From Callipepla californica brunnescens (taxonomy: Eukaryota; Chordata; Aves; Galliformes; Odontophoridae), in NCBI GenBank assembly GCA_023055505.1, contig JALIRH010000008.1, forward strand, positions 6,449,775 to 6,513,774: 64,000 bases of DNA. Direction: 5' to 3'. Positions 12,412-24,700 of the stretch are shown here, one piece after another (the first letter of the stretch is position 1; every line of letters begins with the position of its first letter). A program made the translations under genes and the position numbers. Below the pieces are notes generated by a model, which was given only the letters and a program-made list of their open reading frames with translations, was not told the origin of the DNA and ran no database searches.

Positions 12412-15400
12412 GTAGGTAAACTACTGAAGGAAAACTGTTTTAGCGATCCAGATCATTTTCATTCCCTTATTGTAAGAAAAGTTTAATCTTCTATTAATAT
12501 TATTTATTCAATAAGTAACATGGTATTTTATCTCATAAAACTGCAAACTGTAATGGAAATTTAAGTGTGGTTGAAAGCTGGTTCAGTTCAAATACATATA
12601 TGATAAGCTTGTTTAAAGAGATGAACAAATGCAAAATCTGTAACACTGGTGTACTATTTATAGCTTGTTTGCACAAGAATTCTAGTGAGTATGCACTGTT
12701 TGTTTAGACAAGTGCTGCTGGATTTCAGAACTGGCCCTGCAGGTCAGTGTCAACTCTTTGCAAGCACCGCTGGAAAATGTTTCAGGAATTTTCTACCCAG
12801 GACTATGAGATAGGTTTTTCCATATTTGCTGAAGATTATAAGTGAAAAAAACAAAGATGACACTGTTGTCTTAATTTGCATGTTTTGTATTTGAAATATG
12901 GCAATAAATTCTCAACATCTTTATTTGTTGCTCTTTTGGCAAAGTAAGGTATGCTCATTTTCTCTGCAGTATGCAAGAGTAAGTACTCCAAAACTGGCAG
13001 GTTTTATAGTATCAGCAAGTCTCAGTCTTTTTGAAGATTGTTTTCTCTAGCTGGAATAGTGATTTGACTACAGGTGGAAGTAGAATGTTGATATTAGGTA
13101 TAATTCTAGTGAGCTAAACATTAGGAGTTTAGGAGTTTTTTTTTTTTTTTTTTGCCTTTACTTTTTATTTTCAGATCAATAAAATGTAAGTTAATTGTAT
13201 TCAAGCACTTTTGTTAGATTTTGGAGAGCTGGAAGCTACCCATAAAGATACTCAAATTTGGTTTAGTGAATGGCACCTGAGATGATATTTTGTAGGAAAT
13301 AATCCAGAAAGAAACATGGCTTGGTGACTTGAGTGAATGATTTCCAGTCCTTGGCTTTCATGTACAGGGCACGGGCCTTAGGTTATTTGAGCAAGAAGTG
13401 GATGTGCATGTTTGTAAGGACTTGTATAAGGTCATTTATCTTGGACTTAGCTATGGAGAAACTCGTCTCAAGTTTTGATATCATCAAAAATTTTCTGGAT
13501 GTGGTTAAGGTATTCAGTGCAGATTTCTGGAGATAAGTGTTTAAAACAGGCACCTAAGATCACCTCATCTCACCAAAAATGTCACCACCACCAGAAAGAT
13601 TCACTTTATTCTAATCCTATTTTGTTGTAATTATATTCAGAATGTACTTCAATTACATACGTAATCCCTGACTTTGTAAATACAGATTACTTACATAAGT
13701 AGATTAAGAGCTTCTTTATATGAATTTCACAACTGTTGGCAGTCTGAAATGTGCTTTAAAAACTAGCAAACAAGAAACCACTCAATTTGAGTTTCTAGAT
13801 GGACACATTTAATTTTAGTATTCTTTAGTTTCAATACCTCTCTGTTCTAATGGACATGTTCTCCCTCAGAATTATGTTTGCCTGTTATTGGGTATTCACT
13901 CTTTTTGTTGTGTGAGAAAGGAACAGGAAAATATCTAGTTATCTGGACAGAAAGATTCACTTCAGAAGAGCCTCATGAAAGGTTTGTTTTCCAGACTGTG
14001 CAAATTGCAAGACCCAAAGAAACCAACTTCCCACCTGACAACTAACTGCAAGGGAAAATGAGCGGGTGCACACTTGATCTGAATTTCCCTGAAGCTTTTC
14101 CACCTCTCTGGTTATCCCAAGGATTGAGCTAAGCGAGAGGCTTAGAACTGCAGCAGTAGTGTCTGCAAGCATAATGTGTACTGCTGCTTCTAATTCCAGT
14201 TTGCACTGTACATATATTGGGCTGAGTCCTTCTATATGTAGGGCTGTCCTAGACAAACATTCCTCTAGGCTTTCCCCAGAACTCCCTGTGATAGAAGCTT
14301 CCCAGTTTCCCCACCTGTACTTTGCTCATTGCTGTTGCCAATTGGAAGTTGCTTTTAGCTTTGCTTCTTGCTGAACCTTCACAGATTTGTGGAATCTTTA
14401 TTTTCTGCATCTTAAGCCCTCTACTATGTGTACTTTGAAACAAAGACAGACTGTTCATATCTCTTTGCACCAGACTTTCACATACTTGATGACTTATATT
14501 CGCTGTCATTATTCTTAGGCAAAACAAACCTGTTTGCTCAATCTGTACTCATTTTTCTTGATGTTGTGCAACGCTGCTTTCTGTCACTGCACCCATTGAA
14601 ATTGCATATGAATCACACACTTCCTGGGAATTTAGTTAGAAAAAACATCTCTGTAAAACTTTCAAGTCTTTAAATTATGAACAGATGCATCTTTTCCTTA
14701 TTCAATCACATCACTTTTTGCTGGAGAAAACTTAGTATCCTTGGGATGCTCCATTGTACAGCTCAGTTATAAACCGGTTAACAAGAACATTTCAAGTAAT
14801 CTAATTTTAATTTTCATAACCTTTGAAAATTGGATTACAAAGGCTTGCAATGTGTGCATAGAACTGGGTACATCCTAGATTAAAGTGCACAAGTTACTTG
14901 GTCACTAAAGAAAGTATTTTATCTCATCACGTTATGAGCGTTTGCTGTGGATTTGTTTTATTTGGAAGCACAACCTGGAAGCAGTGAACTGCAAAGTGTT
15001 TCAGGAAAGAGTTAATTTAAGAGTTAATGGAATTTGTTTCTCAACTCCATGCTAGAAAGGAACAAGTAAGAACTTGCTAACTGGAAGAGGTGGGAGGGCT
15101 GTGAATTTGTAGACAGAGCAGGTGATAATGTAGCTGGTAGAGATTAGACTAATTATGTGAAACTAGCAGTTGGCTGCCAGGTGTGCAAGATGCATGGAAG
15201 GAAAAAGCAAAGGGGCACTTGGTGGAGAGTAGGCAAGCATTGCATCTGATTGTTTCCTAATACTGTATGCACTTCTTATTGTCAGGAGATACTCATATAT
15301 CAGTATGAATGAATGAGATTTCCACTTTGTGGTATTGGTGTAAAATCCTTGAAAAAATGTAGAAGTGTTTTTCTGCTGCATAAAGATCAAGTTTCATCCC

Positions 15401-18400
15401 ATGTGGGACTACTGCCTTTTGGACAAATCCTTGCTATTAGCTACAGCTTAAAATAGTATGGGGATTGGTGGGAAAACTTTTGTTATCTCAAATACATGCT
15501 GAAGAGTAATTCAGTGTGAACATACTTTGATACAAATTACAGCATCCTGAGGATCAACTATAAATAAGCCTCTGCTGCCATGTGCCTTACAGGCAGATGA
15601 GTGTTGCACTCTCACTGAGTAGCTCCATAATTGAGAAACAGATGTTCTGAAGTTCTAGCCCTGATTCTGGTCTTCGCTTCATGTGCTTGAATGATTGCCT
15701 ACATCAGTGATTTGCAATTAATCAGTTAGTTACTGTGAATGTGCAGATTATATAAAAGGACTGGAGAAAGTACTTAAGATGTTTCGCTGAGCTACTTCTT
15801 TCTCATCACAGTGCAAAATATTGGAACACAAATTTCATGGAAGGAGGGTGTTAGTATCTGGGTCTCTCTGTTTTTTAAATCCTTAACCACCAGCCAGGGC
15901 TTTATGCTGTTCTCAGCTGTTAGTGTAGATGCACTGAGTGGGATATTTCTTTTTACATCGCTATAGTCTTTATTACCAACATGAATACTTTCTGCCATAG
16001 ATGAAGACGATGTAACAATAGAATGAAAATACATCACTTCCACAGAAGCTGAAAGCAAAGTAATCAATACTTATTGATGATTTCCATGTGAATGGACGCT
16101 GGGAAAAGGGCTGATAAACTCATACGCTCTTCATCATGTGTTTTTTTTTGGGGGGGGGGGTTCATTGTAAGACTCACAGCAAATGTAGACATCTCACATA
16201 CTTAAAGGATGAGTTTATCTTCCCTAACACTTCTATAACAACGTGTTCCTCACATCTTCAGCATTTACTGATTTACAGGAATGCTGCAATTATTATGTAC
16301 TTAAGAAAAAGGGAAATAATTTTAATGCTAAAACATTAATATTGGATAGGTAATTAATAACTTGACTACTGGATGTTTAAAACAGTAAGTAAACTAAGCT
16401 AAGTAAAGTCTAGTCCAGCAAATAGCTCAGACTTAACCATTCTGTGTAACATCTGATGTGAATTCTAGAAGAGAGTACTGTCTTGTGTTTAAGCTCAGCT
16501 ACACGAGTAAGAAGTGCCACAGTGTGTATTTGGATCTTGCAAAGGGTTTCAGAGAACAGGGCAAGGTGATAGAGAAGTCTCCATAGTTCTCAGGATCTGT
16601 TGTAATGCAAACAGAAACACACAGCCTGGGAATGGCTTCCACTGAAATATGCTGATCAGGATATCGAGTTGCAGCTGCTAAAAGCATTTTTGCCTCAAAG
16701 AGAAAGTTAGCTGCAGGTGTTGCCCATATCCCAGGATTGTAATGCTAGTGGTGCAGGTGTGAGTGAAGTGCAGTCTTTCTGTTCCAGTGCAGTAGTGTTT
16801 CTGTGATGTTTCCCTGCTTCCTTACTGGTATATCCATTATGAATATGTAACTATGATTGCTTGGTTTCAACCTCTGAAGTTTGAAACTTGTTCCTCTGGG
16901 CCATGTATTGTCGAGCTAATAAGAAACGAAAGATTTCATCTTGGAATTGGAATGTGAGGTAATGGAGCAAGGGGGGGGGGTGTAGAAATGGAGTGCAAGG
17001 TGGCTTTCTTGGTGACACAGAAGTACCGAGAGTGAAGATTTTTTATCAGATGAGAATTCTGCTATGTACTCAACCACTGTTTAAGGAGTTTATAATATTT
17101 CAAATCTGTATTGTACTGGAAAAGTGATAGACAACAATCTTTATTATGCAGCTTGAAACTTTTTAAGGAAACAAAATGGTGTATTTTAGTCTTAATGAAT
17201 GCATGCTAGCACTGTCAAACAGTCTAGATGTGTAGTTTTGTCATTTCTTTTTATATTTATTTCAGAGGATTTTGGCTCATCTGTTCTCAGGTACTAGTGT
17301 CTGGGAATAGCACAATTTATGTAACACTTAAGAATTTTTTTTTTTAGTGTTATAAAACCTAAATGAAAAGCTCAAACTTGGTATGCCTAATATTTGTGTT
17401 GCATACAAGTTAGTGTTTTGTGAGCCCCAAACATGTGGATTCAGAAGAAGCATAAGTTTATCATTCTCAGTCCTCTGCATATCTGGTTTCTGTTCTCTGT
17501 ACACAAAACTCTCATGTCTTGATTTGTTTTGTGTTTTTTTTTTCCCCATTGAATCTTGTCCATAATGCTTGAACATTTTAATGACTCCAAGTAGAGACCT
17601 TTTCCTATAAACAACTTTTATTTTCTGGGCTGGTGAATTTTTAGCAGAGCACATCCTCTTGATGTGTTTGAAAATGGAACTTCTTTTCTAAATCGAGCCA
17701 TTTTCATAATAAGATGTGCACCCCCAGATTAAAAATACAAAATGAGCTCTGTTTGTAAATTAACTGAAAATTAACTCAAACAACAAAAGAATGCCAGTGT
17801 ATGTTAATAATGTGCAGCATTACTTTAAGCACAACTACCTTGTCATAAACTGTAACTAAGTCTGCAGAATTCTGTCTAGAAGAAAGTCCACCCTGTCTCA
17901 GGGAATTAGTAAAAATTCAAAGCAATGTTTGTGAAAAGGTATTCCACTCTGTCTTTACTTGTAGGTTGTTTTTCTCAATTCAGGTGGAGATGTATGGAAA
18001 TAATTGGTTGAAAAATGAACTTAAGGATTTGTTGGTTTTTTTGTGTGTGTTTTTACCACAGTTTCAAATTTTTATGTCTGTAGTGGCTTGGTCTCTGCTG
18101 TATGCAAGTCACTGTACTTGCCTCTGGCAGTCAAGACCAACTTCTGAGTCTTGAGATGTCAGGGATGAAATCTGGTAATCAGACTTCCTTATCATTTTTG
18201 TGGGGTTTTTTTTCTGCTTAGTTTTATTCAAGACTGTGTCAATCAGTGTATCCTGTAGAATGCCATTTGGAAATCAATTTGCCTGAGAATTTGTACAAGC
18301 TGTTCTAAGAAATGGCCGTAAATAGATGTAATAAAGTGTAAGCTGTAAACTTCTATCAGAGTAGATGTGTGAAAACATAGCTGTGGACACCCATGTTAAG

Positions 18401-18908
18401 TTGAAGTTCAAATGTGCTGTACTGAATGCTGTATATGTAAACTTAATACCTGACTTATTCTGAAGCATGAAGGCTGTGGACCTGCTTGAGTTTTATGTTA
18501 GAATTTAGACAAATTCTAATGGTACATACTGAGAAAATAATCCCTAATAATATGCAGAGTTCAAATACAGTGTAAAAATGGTAGATGAGCAATAAAAAAT
18601 GTGAAATAATCTGTATGTGTAGGGGTGTGCCTCTTGAAGTAATCCAGGGAATCTCCCTAACAGTAGTGCTATCCCAGGGATCAGTAACCTTCAAATAGCC
18701 ATGAGTCATGCTGTATTTCTCTTTCTTAAATTAGAAACTCTGCAGAATCTAGTAAATAATGCCTACTCCAGGACAAAAAGCTGGTCAGCCACTGTGCAAG
18801 ACACAGAGTCTCCAGTCCTGTGGCAATTCAGGATTCAGTGACAGCAAGAAGCCACATTCTGCTGTCTCTACCTCTTTTGCTGTTGGAGGTAGTTGTCTCT
18901 TTATTAGG
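12412..18908. other. Unique noncoding sequence with homopolymers
   Basis: No gene or transposon end is recognised. Visible simple sequence includes T18 at 13136-13153, T9 followed directly by G11 at 16141-16160, and G10 at 16971-16980. Open frames of up to 108 codons lie on both strands, have biased composition and no recognisable motifs. The last 150 bases before 18909 are open in the frame that continues into the CR1 copy, but they do not look like CR1 to me. Confidence 0.5.
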
Positions 18909-19406
18909 AATAGTGTGGCCAGCAGGAGCAGGGAGGTGATCATCCCCCTGTACTCAGCTCTGGTGCGGCCGCACCTCGAGTACTGTGTTCAGTTTTGGGC
19001 CCCTCACTACAAGAGAGACATCGAGGCCCTGGAGCGTGTTCAGAGAAGGGCAACAAAACTGGTGAGGGGTCTGGAGCACAGGTCTTACGAGGAGCGGCTG
19101 AAGGAGCTGGGATTGTTTAGTTTGGGGAAAAGGAGGCTCAGAGGAGACCTCATTGCACTCTACCACTTCCTGAAGGGAGGCTGTGGTAAGGAGGGGGTCG
19201 GCCTCTTCTCCCAGGTAACTAATGACAGGACGAGAGGGAATGGCCACAAGTTGTGCCGGGGAAGATTTAGATTAGACTTGAGGAAAAATTTTTTCTCTGA
19301 GAGAGTGGTCCGGCACTGGAATGGCCTGCCTAGGGAGGTGGTTGAGGCACCGTGCCTAGCGCTGTTCAAGAAGCGTTTAGATGAGGTGCTGAGGGATTTG
19401 ATTTAG
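18909..19406 (+). pseudogene. CR1 ORF2 C-terminal fragment (reverse-transcriptase tail)
   Basis: This frame encodes about 165 residues of the CR1 ORF2 C-terminus. The recognisable blocks are [21 protein letters not shown], here read with [22 protein letters not shown], then [23 protein letters not shown], then [23 protein letters not shown] and a final [14 protein letters not shown] before the TAG at 19404-19406. No stop or frameshift interrupts it. The endonuclease domain and the catalytic reverse-transcriptase core lie upstream in a full element and are absent, so it cannot encode an active enzyme. The same frame stays open upstream to an ATG at 18759, giving a 215-codon chimera whose first 50 codons are not CR1-like. 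That extension is probably fortuitous. Confidence 0.85.
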
Positions 19407-19482
19407 TAGCTTGGTGGGTAGGGATGGTGGTGTGAGGAAGGTTGGACTAGATGATCTTGTAGGTCCTTTCCAACCTAATGTA

Positions 19483-19525
19483 TCTATGAATCTATGAATC
19501 TATGAATCTATGAATCTATGAATCT
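19483..19525 (+). repeat. (TCTATGAA)n, CR1 terminal octamer array
   Basis: Five perfect copies of TCTATGAA plus a partial sixth follow the CR1 3' UTR directly. CR1 elements end in short octamer repeats rather than poly(A), so this marks the true 3' terminus and fixes the orientation. Five and a half copies is longer than the two or so seen in the other CR1 copy of this window, and suggests slippage expansion. Confidence 0.95.
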
Positions 19526-19877
19526 CTTGCTCCCCAGTAAACTGGGGATTACTAGATCAGGTCAGGAACTGCTTTTGGACTGGGTTGATGTTTGCTGCTT
19601 TAGATAATAGTCAGAGATGGGGTTAGGTGGTATTGCCAGAGCCTGGGAATGTGAGTACTTGAAGAAAACTCTGTAAAAGTTATGAATAAAAGCAATAAGG
19701 ATCGCTGAATGTGAGAAACATGTCTTTTGAAACATTGAGAGAAAAATCTTTGTGGGATATGAGGATAGAGGGAGAGCTATGAGAGAGAGGAGGACACATC
19801 TGTGAGTCTTCTGAATTTAGGTGTTTTTATTCTCTTTTTTTCATAGCTTAAATTCCTGCATTAGAACAAACCTGACC

Positions 19878-19909
19878 TTATTTATTTATGTATTTATTTA
19901 TTTATTTAT
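19878..19909. repeat. TTTA-type microsatellite
   Basis: A run of mostly TTTA tetramers with one interruption (ATGTA near 19889). It lies about 350 bases downstream of the CR1 tail and appears independent of it. It is a short tandem repeat that may vary in length between individuals. Confidence 0.85.
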
Positions 19910-21159
19910 GGAAAAGAAATGCTCTTTGATTCTGGTATCACGTCTAATTGTCTACTGGACTTTTCTAATACGTAAGAGTAAGGGGAGGACTTGAAATATA
20001 GAGCAACTAAAATTAAATGTGTTGATAATGCAGTTGTAATGATCTACCCAACTGTTTGAAGAAGTTCCAGGTGCCTGATGTAAAATCCATTAGGTTTAAA
20101 AAGAAGCTTTAATGGGCTCTAGATTACACCTTCATTTTCAATGAAACTATTATGGAGCGTAAAGATTTGGGTGAATTAAGAGGTGTTGTATTCATAAAGC
20201 TGTTTGTGGTAGCCGGAGCCTGGGTGATCATCCCTTGTTTTTTAAGAAAATGTTTCTCCATAGTGCCTCCATGCTTTCACACTTGGAAGGGGAAGGCTGT
20301 GCAGTCCATGGAAGCAGCAGTTTTTGCATCTGGTTACCGTCTCTTTACAGAGATATCTTTACAGAGGGTTTTCTCTGGATTTTCTCCTGGTGTTTATATT
20401 TTTCCACAGTCAGGCTTAGCCAAACAACTTTGGCTGTGGCATCATGCTTTCAGTCTGATGTGTGCATAATATCATATTCTGTGTATTTTAAAGACTTCCT
20501 GTGGCTTTTATGGCTTTAGAATTACTTTTCATGAATAACAACATTGAGGACAAGCATATCTATCTCTGCATTGTTCCTGTGTTTGAATGGAGAGCTGGAA
20601 GAAACACCAGTTTAGGCTGAGATTCTGGAAAGACTTTCTGCTGTATATGGTGTAATAGTACAGGAGATTCAACCTCATCTCAAATATGAAAGTGTGATTT
20701 ATTTTCTGAGTGTCACCTCAGTTTTCAGATGGTATCTTTTGTCTGATATCGTATGACTTGTTGATTATTCTCCCATTTTGTAGTGATTGTTTTTAAAACA
20801 GTGGTTATTTTAATTCTGGGGAGAAGGGATGTTGATCTTTTAGCATGATTCAGTGCATGGAAGTTAGAATAATCATAATTCTTAGGGCAGATTTCCATAT
20901 ATTCCTACTTATTTTTTTAATAGATTGTATGGAGGGAAACGAATCGGGGTGGGTTTGGGCAAGTGCTTTGTTATTAGTGGCAACAAGGACTGTGATACCT
21001 CTCTAACAGGAGCTTCCTGTTATCATAGAATATTCCTAAATTAAACTTCAGTTCTCTCCTGGATGAATCTGCTTATGGAGACTGTAAGACATATGAGCTT
21101 TGTTTGTGTTTGTTTGGTTTGCTTTCATAAAGCAGTTTGGAATTGTAAACCCAAGTGTA

Positions 21160-21720
21160 ATCAGTGTTGCATGACTTCTCTTTGAATGCTATAATTACAT
21201 TCAGATGTGAAGTGTGAAGTGCTTTGACAATGCTGCAACAACTTTTATTGAAAGCTTTGAAGCAAAAGGAAGAAATGAAAAAATCAACTATTGTCTTTCA
21301 GTGAGAATAATTACATTAGAGGTTCAATCACTCTTATCCACCTAATACTCTGTGGAATAGCGTTTATGTGCAATGGGATGTTTACAGTGAGCCATTTAAA
21401 ATAGTAGCTTATTAGACCATTCCCTGATGCATGCTGCTATACCTGGGGAGCTTGCCAGATACCATCAGTAAAATGCACCATAAAAGCAATCTGAAACCTC
21501 CATTCTTAGAGGAATTTATCTGATAAATACCTCGCTAAATCCCAAGTGTTTCATTCATCTTTTTAAAGTGTGATACACTGATCTGCTCATCTGTTTAGCC
21601 TCACTGGCAGCATATTCTCTAGAGGTTAAAACACATAAGGCAAGATATATCCATTCACTTTAATAGAGTTATCTTGGGAAGAATGAGGCCTGCAGAATCA
21701 CTAATAATCATGACCTTACT
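21160..21720. promoter_or_regulatory. Candidate conserved noncoding element
   Basis: About 560 bases of balanced, non-repetitive sequence with no homopolymer run of ten or more, and several compact A+T cores (ATAATTACATT near 21192, AATAATTACATTAG near 21306, CCATTTAAAATAG near 21392). The three frames are broken by stops. The texture resembles deeply conserved enhancers in gene deserts, but conservation cannot be seen in one sequence. This is a guess from appearance only. Confidence 0.2.
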
Positions 21721-24700
21721 GGAACAGATCTCGTGGTGAAGACGCTTGCATGGCTGTGTTGGTAAACTTCATTTCAAGCATAGATTCACCACATCTGACC
21801 ATTTTCATTGTCAAGTAAAATCTTATCAGGAAGAGAGCCTACGTATTTAGAAAACATAACTTTTAATAAATATATAACCAATCCCTTCTACCTGCTTCTG
21901 CCATCTGCGATGACTGATAGTGAAGTGACAACAGTTGCATAACTCTTTAATGTTTTTAAAGGGCTAGTAATTATTGTGCTGGAAAAGCTGAGTGGAAGGT
22001 AGATATCATTTAAGACAGTATTTGTTTAATCACTGTTTCATCATTTTGGATTTAATTTTCCTTCTGTTTCAGAAGAAAATTGCAACAATTCTAAATACTT
22101 CTCAAAGAAGAATTCCAATGAAATTGCTTTGTAAAAGAATATTTCAGCCAGAAATCAAATTGTTTCTGTTTGAAGAGCAAAATAGATTGTATTATTTTTT
22201 GAAGTATCCAAATGTTCCATGTAAATGATTTTGCTGGTAGAAAGAATCTACATTTATGTGAGGTAAAGTCAAAGGAAAGTTGTTCTTTTACCCTTCCCTT
22301 TTCTATGTTTATGTCCTTATTTCATCTTATGAAGATGGCTACCTTCCATTTCCACATGATTTCAAACATCTCTGCTTTTTCTTTGATGTTTTTTTCCCAT
22401 CCATAAGATATTTGTTTTTCTCACGAACTAGATTAAGCAGAACTCTATCTTCAGACTGAATGAACAGGAGGTAGTAGAAGCTGCTGAAATCCTAATAAAA
22501 CATAGGCACATAGTATTTGGCTGTCCTTGAAAGTAAAACAACAGAGCAGCTGTTGTAAACTCTGAATCTGAACAGCAGGGTAAATCTTCAGTTCTGTTTC
22601 TATCCTGCTTTAATTAGTATATTGTGATATAAATGTCGTATGTTGAAGGCCCCCTTTTGCTTTTTATTCAAGACTAGTAGTAACTGAGTAACTACAAAAC
22701 TTCTTTCAGCACAGTTTAGTGTATGTGAGATCTCCTAAAATTTGGAAGACGTGGGCATATCATACAGAAATCAGTTTTGTTCTAAGAATTTGCTTTTACA
22801 AGTTGAATAGGTGATATGTTTTGTATCTTATTCGAGGTGTCTTTTAGGATATTTACCTTGAACGACAACAAAAAGAGCTTGATTTCAATGTGACCACAAA
22901 ATTGTGAATGTTTGTAAGGCAGAAATCCTTAGTTTCAGCCCAGAATGAAAACTTCTGCCATCCATTCTGAAGGCGTATCTTCACAACAGCTCTGGCGTAA
23001 GATAGATGTATCAATGGACCCTGTCTATTTCAATCACTATATTTATGGGAGGAGTTAGATTTTCATTTGCTAGTAAAATCACTCAAGTGATATTTTATGT
23101 CTAGCTTGCACATTACGAAGCATGCTGGTAGTGCACCTTATCAAACATTCTTTACCAGCAGTACTGGAGAGTGAATTTCTTGTGATCACCTCCAGTCCAG
23201 CATTATGTTAACCTGAGCAGAGGGAACTGCTTTCCAAGCAAAATGGCGGTGATGTGTTCTGGAAGTTCTGATGAGTCTTTTATCCAGACATCTGGTTTGA
23301 TGGTCTAGAGTATTGGGTTTAGGCTCCACATTTGAAGATTTGAACATCTTATATACAAGTGACCTACATCTGGGATAAAAGCTTTTGGGGGATGAGTGTT
23401 CTTACTTTGTCTGCGTAAAATCCTCCAGAAAATTTTGTTTCATTCTCATGAATCACATGGAAATTCGACTGTGTGAGAGCAGCCCTTTCCTTCTCAGCTG
23501 CTGTGATGAGAATGAGCCCTTTCCTTCAGGACCAGACACTAGGTCTGGGTTCTGAATAATTATCTTCTGTACATACGCGACACTCTGAAAGGGTCCATTT
23601 TTGAGTAGTGTGGAATATCTGAACTGAGATCAGTCATAACGATAGAACTAAGAGATGTATTAGGCTTTGAGTGTGAATTAGTGTCAAGGGCAAAATTTAT
23701 AGCAGCCTGCTTGTTAATGAATTACACAGTCTTTATTTTTAAACATTATAGATCTGCCAAACTTCCCACAAGGAACTCATTATACTTTACACTCGGAAGA
23801 AAATGAAGAAAATAAGTGGTACTTTGAAGGGTGGGGAGTCTGGTTCCAATGCAGATTGTTACTGACGTTACATGTGTGAAATCGCATCGAAGATGCTGAT
23901 AAATTGAATGTGTGTTGTAAGTAGCTACATGCTCTAATCAGTGATGGTTTGCATGTTTATAAAAAAGAGTAAAATTGAAAGCCAGTGCTCCAACTGTTTA
24001 TCAGTGGAACTTGATAGACAGATTATTAGTGGAAATAGCTATTGAAATGGCAAAGGATAGTGAGCTTATTGCGATCCTGCCTGCAGGTTATGCAATTTTC
24101 CATTTTGTCACTTCACTTAGAGCTTCTTTTTATATCTTAAATGTTTTGAATGTGTATGTTTTTACAGGCTTGTGTTTCTATATTTGCTTATAATGTGAGC
24201 TGCAAAACAAAAGAGCTTGAGAATCTTTAAGCGTTCAAGGTTTGGTGAAAATACTTTCAAAAGTTATAATTTTGATGCAAAGATATTCTATTACGTAGTA
24301 CTAGCTGTTATTGTAATGTGTTTCAGAGCCATAGCCAGCAAAACTCATGCTCATAGCCATGATGCTCATATTGCAGGCCCTCTAGATTATTTGGGCACAG
24401 AGGGAAGAAGTGAGGAGTAGCAGCCCCTTGAAACTCAGTGTGGAGAATATGCCCAGCTTAGTTACCAGCTACACTTCTGAGGGAAGAGGTAATTTACTTC
24501 TTAGTATGCTGGGAAATACGTTCACAAAATTAGATGAGAGCTGGAGTGTGCGTTACCGCTGCCTGTATGAGGCTAGCTGAAAAGCATTTGTTATGGGGGA
24601 GGAGGGAATGTAGCTCACACATCTAAAATGAGCTTGATTTTCACTTTAGCTTTGTAGCTCACCTCTAAGAGAAAGCAGAACACAAGAGGCTGCCCAGTGA

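Larger units (their letters stand above)
18909..19525 (+). mobile_element. CR1 LINE, 5'-truncated 3' end
   Basis: This is the 3' end of a chicken-repeat-1 non-LTR retrotransposon. It contains the C-terminal part of the ORF2 reverse-transcriptase polyprotein, a 3' UTR with the characteristic GTTGGACTAGATGATCTTG and CCTTTCCAACCT segments (19441-19476), and a terminal octamer array in place of poly(A). CR1 copies are usually 5'-truncated by incomplete reverse transcription, and this one keeps only about 0.6 kb of an element that is several kb when full length. The frame is intact and CpGs survive (for example GCGGCCGC near 18965), which suggests a fairly recent insertion. I found no clear target-site duplication, and I do not assign a subfamily. 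Confidence 0.93.
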
